This document shows, in pieces, positions 6,973 to 7,735 of a stretch of 7,735 nt of DNA. The notes beneath the pieces were generated by a model. It ran no database searches, was not told the DNA's origin, and was given only the letters and a program-made list of their open reading frames with translations. The stretch lies in NCBI GenBank assembly GCA_002403905.1, contig DHIR01000153.1:1-7735 (forward strand), in the 5' to 3' direction. The number at the start of each line of letters is the position of its first letter. Position 1 is the stretch's first letter. This DNA is from Mucilaginibacter sp. UBA4741. GTDB lineage: Bacteria; Bacteroidota; Bacteroidia; Sphingobacteriales; Sphingobacteriaceae. Made by a program: the position numbers and the translations under genes.

Positions 6973-7221
6973 TTACATTTTCCTGGTTACCGGTTTCTTT
7001 TTAGTATCGGTCTTTTTTACCAATGTCATACCGCATTTCGGGCATTTACCGGGCTTGTCCATAACCACTTCCGGATGCATGGTACAGGTGTATTGTACTT
7101 TTGCAACAGGTTTTACTTTTTTAGTTTTAGTGGTGTCGGATACCGCCGTAGTTGAATGAGCAGCAAAAACGGTCGCGGCAGAAAACAGGATGGCAACAGC
7201 CATCAGCATTACTTTTTTCAT
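6973..7221 (-). CDS. Small exported heavy-metal-binding-domain (HMBD) protein
   Basis: An 82-residue secreted protein that probably binds metal in the periplasm and may deliver it to the efflux pump, a role comparable to E. coli CusF although the fold is different (inference). It begins with a clear signal peptide (MKK, hydrophobic 4-19, likely cleavage after VFAA at about residue 21). A Lys/Thr-rich linker follows, then a single HMBD motif at 44-69: C46-T-MHP, then PGKC60-PKC63-GM65. The same motif occurs at the N-terminus of the last adaptor in this operon. The tail is strongly basic (KKTDTKKKPVTRKM). No lipobox is seen, so it should be soluble. The ATG at 7221 is the natural start; the region before it is AT-rich without an obvious Shine-Dalgarno, as is common in Bacteroidota. 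Confidence 0.88.
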   Translation of the reverse strand: MKKVMLMAVAILFSAATVFAAHSTTAVSDTTKTKKVKPVAKVQYTCTMHPEVVMDKPGKCPKCGMTLVKKTDTKKKPVTRKM

Positions 7222-7302
7222 GTTTTAAAATTTAAAAAATGGATAAATAGCATAAGCAAAACCTATACATGATTATGAATTAAGATGGATTTTAAGAGAG
7301 GA

Positions 7303-7328
7303 TAGCCAGGTACAGAAAGTACGGGCTA
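7303..7328. repeat. Imperfect inverted repeat in the gap upstream of the HMBD gene
   Basis: TAGCC (7303-7307) pairs with GGCTA (7324-7328), and GTAC (7310-7313) pairs with GTAC (7319-7322). A small AG/G internal loop separates the two stems, and the apical loop is AGAAA. It lies 15 nt downstream of the stop of the first gene and about 80 nt before the HMBD start. On the minus strand the bases after it are TCCTCTCTT, a poor U-tract, so it could be a weak terminator, an mRNA processing/stability element or an operator; the sequence does not decide. Confidence 0.45.
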
Positions 7329-7342
7329 AGAAAAAATACAGA

Positions 7343-7711
7343 TTAGATCCTGTAGGCGCAGTTTAAAGTATAGATCGGTGTAGCAGGGCTTCCCGGTGGG
7401 GCGTGGCTTTGATAGCCTATTGCTGCTATTTGTTCATTTACAGGGATAATAGAATTCCAGTTACTTAATGAAGGCAGGATCATAGGTGAAAGGTCACTTA
7501 AAGCAAAAGAAGCCGCGTTAACGTGCGTATCCTTTATCTTAAAGGTCTTCACATCATTTTTGCAGCAACTACCCTTATCTGTATGATCTGCCGAAGCATA
7601 GGTTAGCTTAACCGAGGCCAGTTTACCGCAGCAATAAAAACGGTTTACCCCAATACCCACACAGGATAAGAGATAAATGGACGTTAATAAGATAAGCGCG
7701 GTGCGTTTCAT
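7343..7711 (-). CDS. HYC_CC_PP-type small exported cysteine-pair protein
   Basis: A 122-residue protein that I recognise as a member of the Bacteroidota HYC_CC_PP family. This family has unknown biochemical function and, as I recall, often sits next to metal-efflux genes. Landmarks in order: a hydrophobic N-terminal export signal (4-22); FYCCG at 25-29 (the position of the family's HYC, with Phe replacing His); a second cysteine pair GSCC at 47-50; a conserved-looking KIKDTH stretch (58-63); and the C-terminal PP segment APPGSP (104-109) followed by PIYTLNCAYRI, with a lone Cys118. The sequence LLSC (14-17) could be a lipobox, making it a lipoprotein, but family members are not generally described so. 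The two CC pairs suggest metal binding or disulphides (inference). It is first in the visible operon, and its ATG is 5 nt from a promoter-like box. Confidence 0.75.
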   Translation of the reverse strand: MKRTALILLTSIYLLSCVGIGVNRFYCCGKLASVKLTYASADHTDKGSCCKNDVKTFKIKDTHVNAASFALSDLSPMILPSLSNWNSIIPVNEQIAAIGYQSHAPPGSPATPIYTLNCAYRI

Positions 7712-7715
7712 TATT

Positions 7716-7723
7716 CAAAAGTA
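7716..7723 (-). promoter_or_regulatory. Possible Bacteroidota -7 promoter box (TAnnTTTG)
   Basis: TACTTTTG on the minus strand fits the Bacteroidota -7 consensus TAnnTTTG exactly. It ends 4 nt before the ATG of the first operon gene, so transcription would begin at or near the start codon and give an almost leaderless mRNA. The partner TTTG/TTG box expected about 19-20 nt upstream lies beyond the window, so the call cannot be completed and the match may be chance. Confidence 0.3.
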
Positions 7724-7735
7724 CATAATATTATA

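Noticed and set aside
1..7735. Insertion sequence, CRISPR array, or metal-responsive regulator gene
   Set aside because: No transposase-like ORF, terminal repeats, regularly spaced repeats or MerR/two-component gene were seen on either strand; regulation must be encoded elsewhere.

Overview
The window carries a complete-looking heavy-metal (probably Cu(I)/Ag(I)) RND efflux operon of Cus type, read entirely on the minus strand from about 7711 down to 199. The protein sequences point to a Bacteroidota host, most likely a Sphingobacteriaceae relative (Mucilaginibacter/Pedobacter-like). The grounds are a HYC_CC_PP-type small secreted protein, the Bacteroidota-style gene order, a TAnnTTTG-type promoter box, the moderate GC content and the general resemblance of the CusA protein. 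The genus is inference from remembered family sequences, not from a search.

Layout in the direction of transcription: a small exported cysteine-pair protein (7711-7343); a 121-nt gap with an imperfect hairpin; a small exported heavy-metal-binding-domain (HMBD) protein (7221-6973); a 45-nt gap with a perfect 9-bp hairpin; the RND pump CusA in two open reading frames (6927-5653 and 5656-3764) that overlap by ATGA; a TolC-like outer-membrane channel (3764-2535); a first lipoprotein-type periplasmic adaptor (2560-1394); and a second lipoprotein adaptor with an N-terminal HMBD (1401-199). From cusA onward every junction overlaps by 1 to 26 nt, so the pump, channel and both adaptors are almost certainly co-transcribed and translationally coupled. 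The left edge (1-23) is the 3' end of a plus-strand tRNA gene followed by its intrinsic terminator (27-63). The tRNA and the operon are therefore convergent, separated by about 135 nt of AT-rich DNA with no gene and no clear operon terminator.

Proposed joint function: the small HMBD protein and the HYC_CC_PP-like protein bind metal in the periplasm or at the membrane. The two adaptors, one of them with its own HMBD, join the inner-membrane CusA trimer to the TolC-like duct. CusA then drives metal out of the cell with the proton gradient. The three methionines that bind Cu/Ag in E. coli CusA are all present, as are the Asp/Glu/Lys proton-relay residues.

The most noteworthy point is the split of CusA. 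The break falls in the cytoplasmic loop between TM4 and TM5, after an A-rich tract (A5 at 5665-5669), with ATGA stop/start overlap and no loss of conserved sequence. A -1 slip on this tract, or one extra A, would yield a single protein of about 1,054 residues. It could be a natural two-chain pump, a frameshift-expressed pump, a recent mutation, or a sequencing error; the sequence alone does not decide. No regulator, transposase, integrase or CRISPR array is visible.
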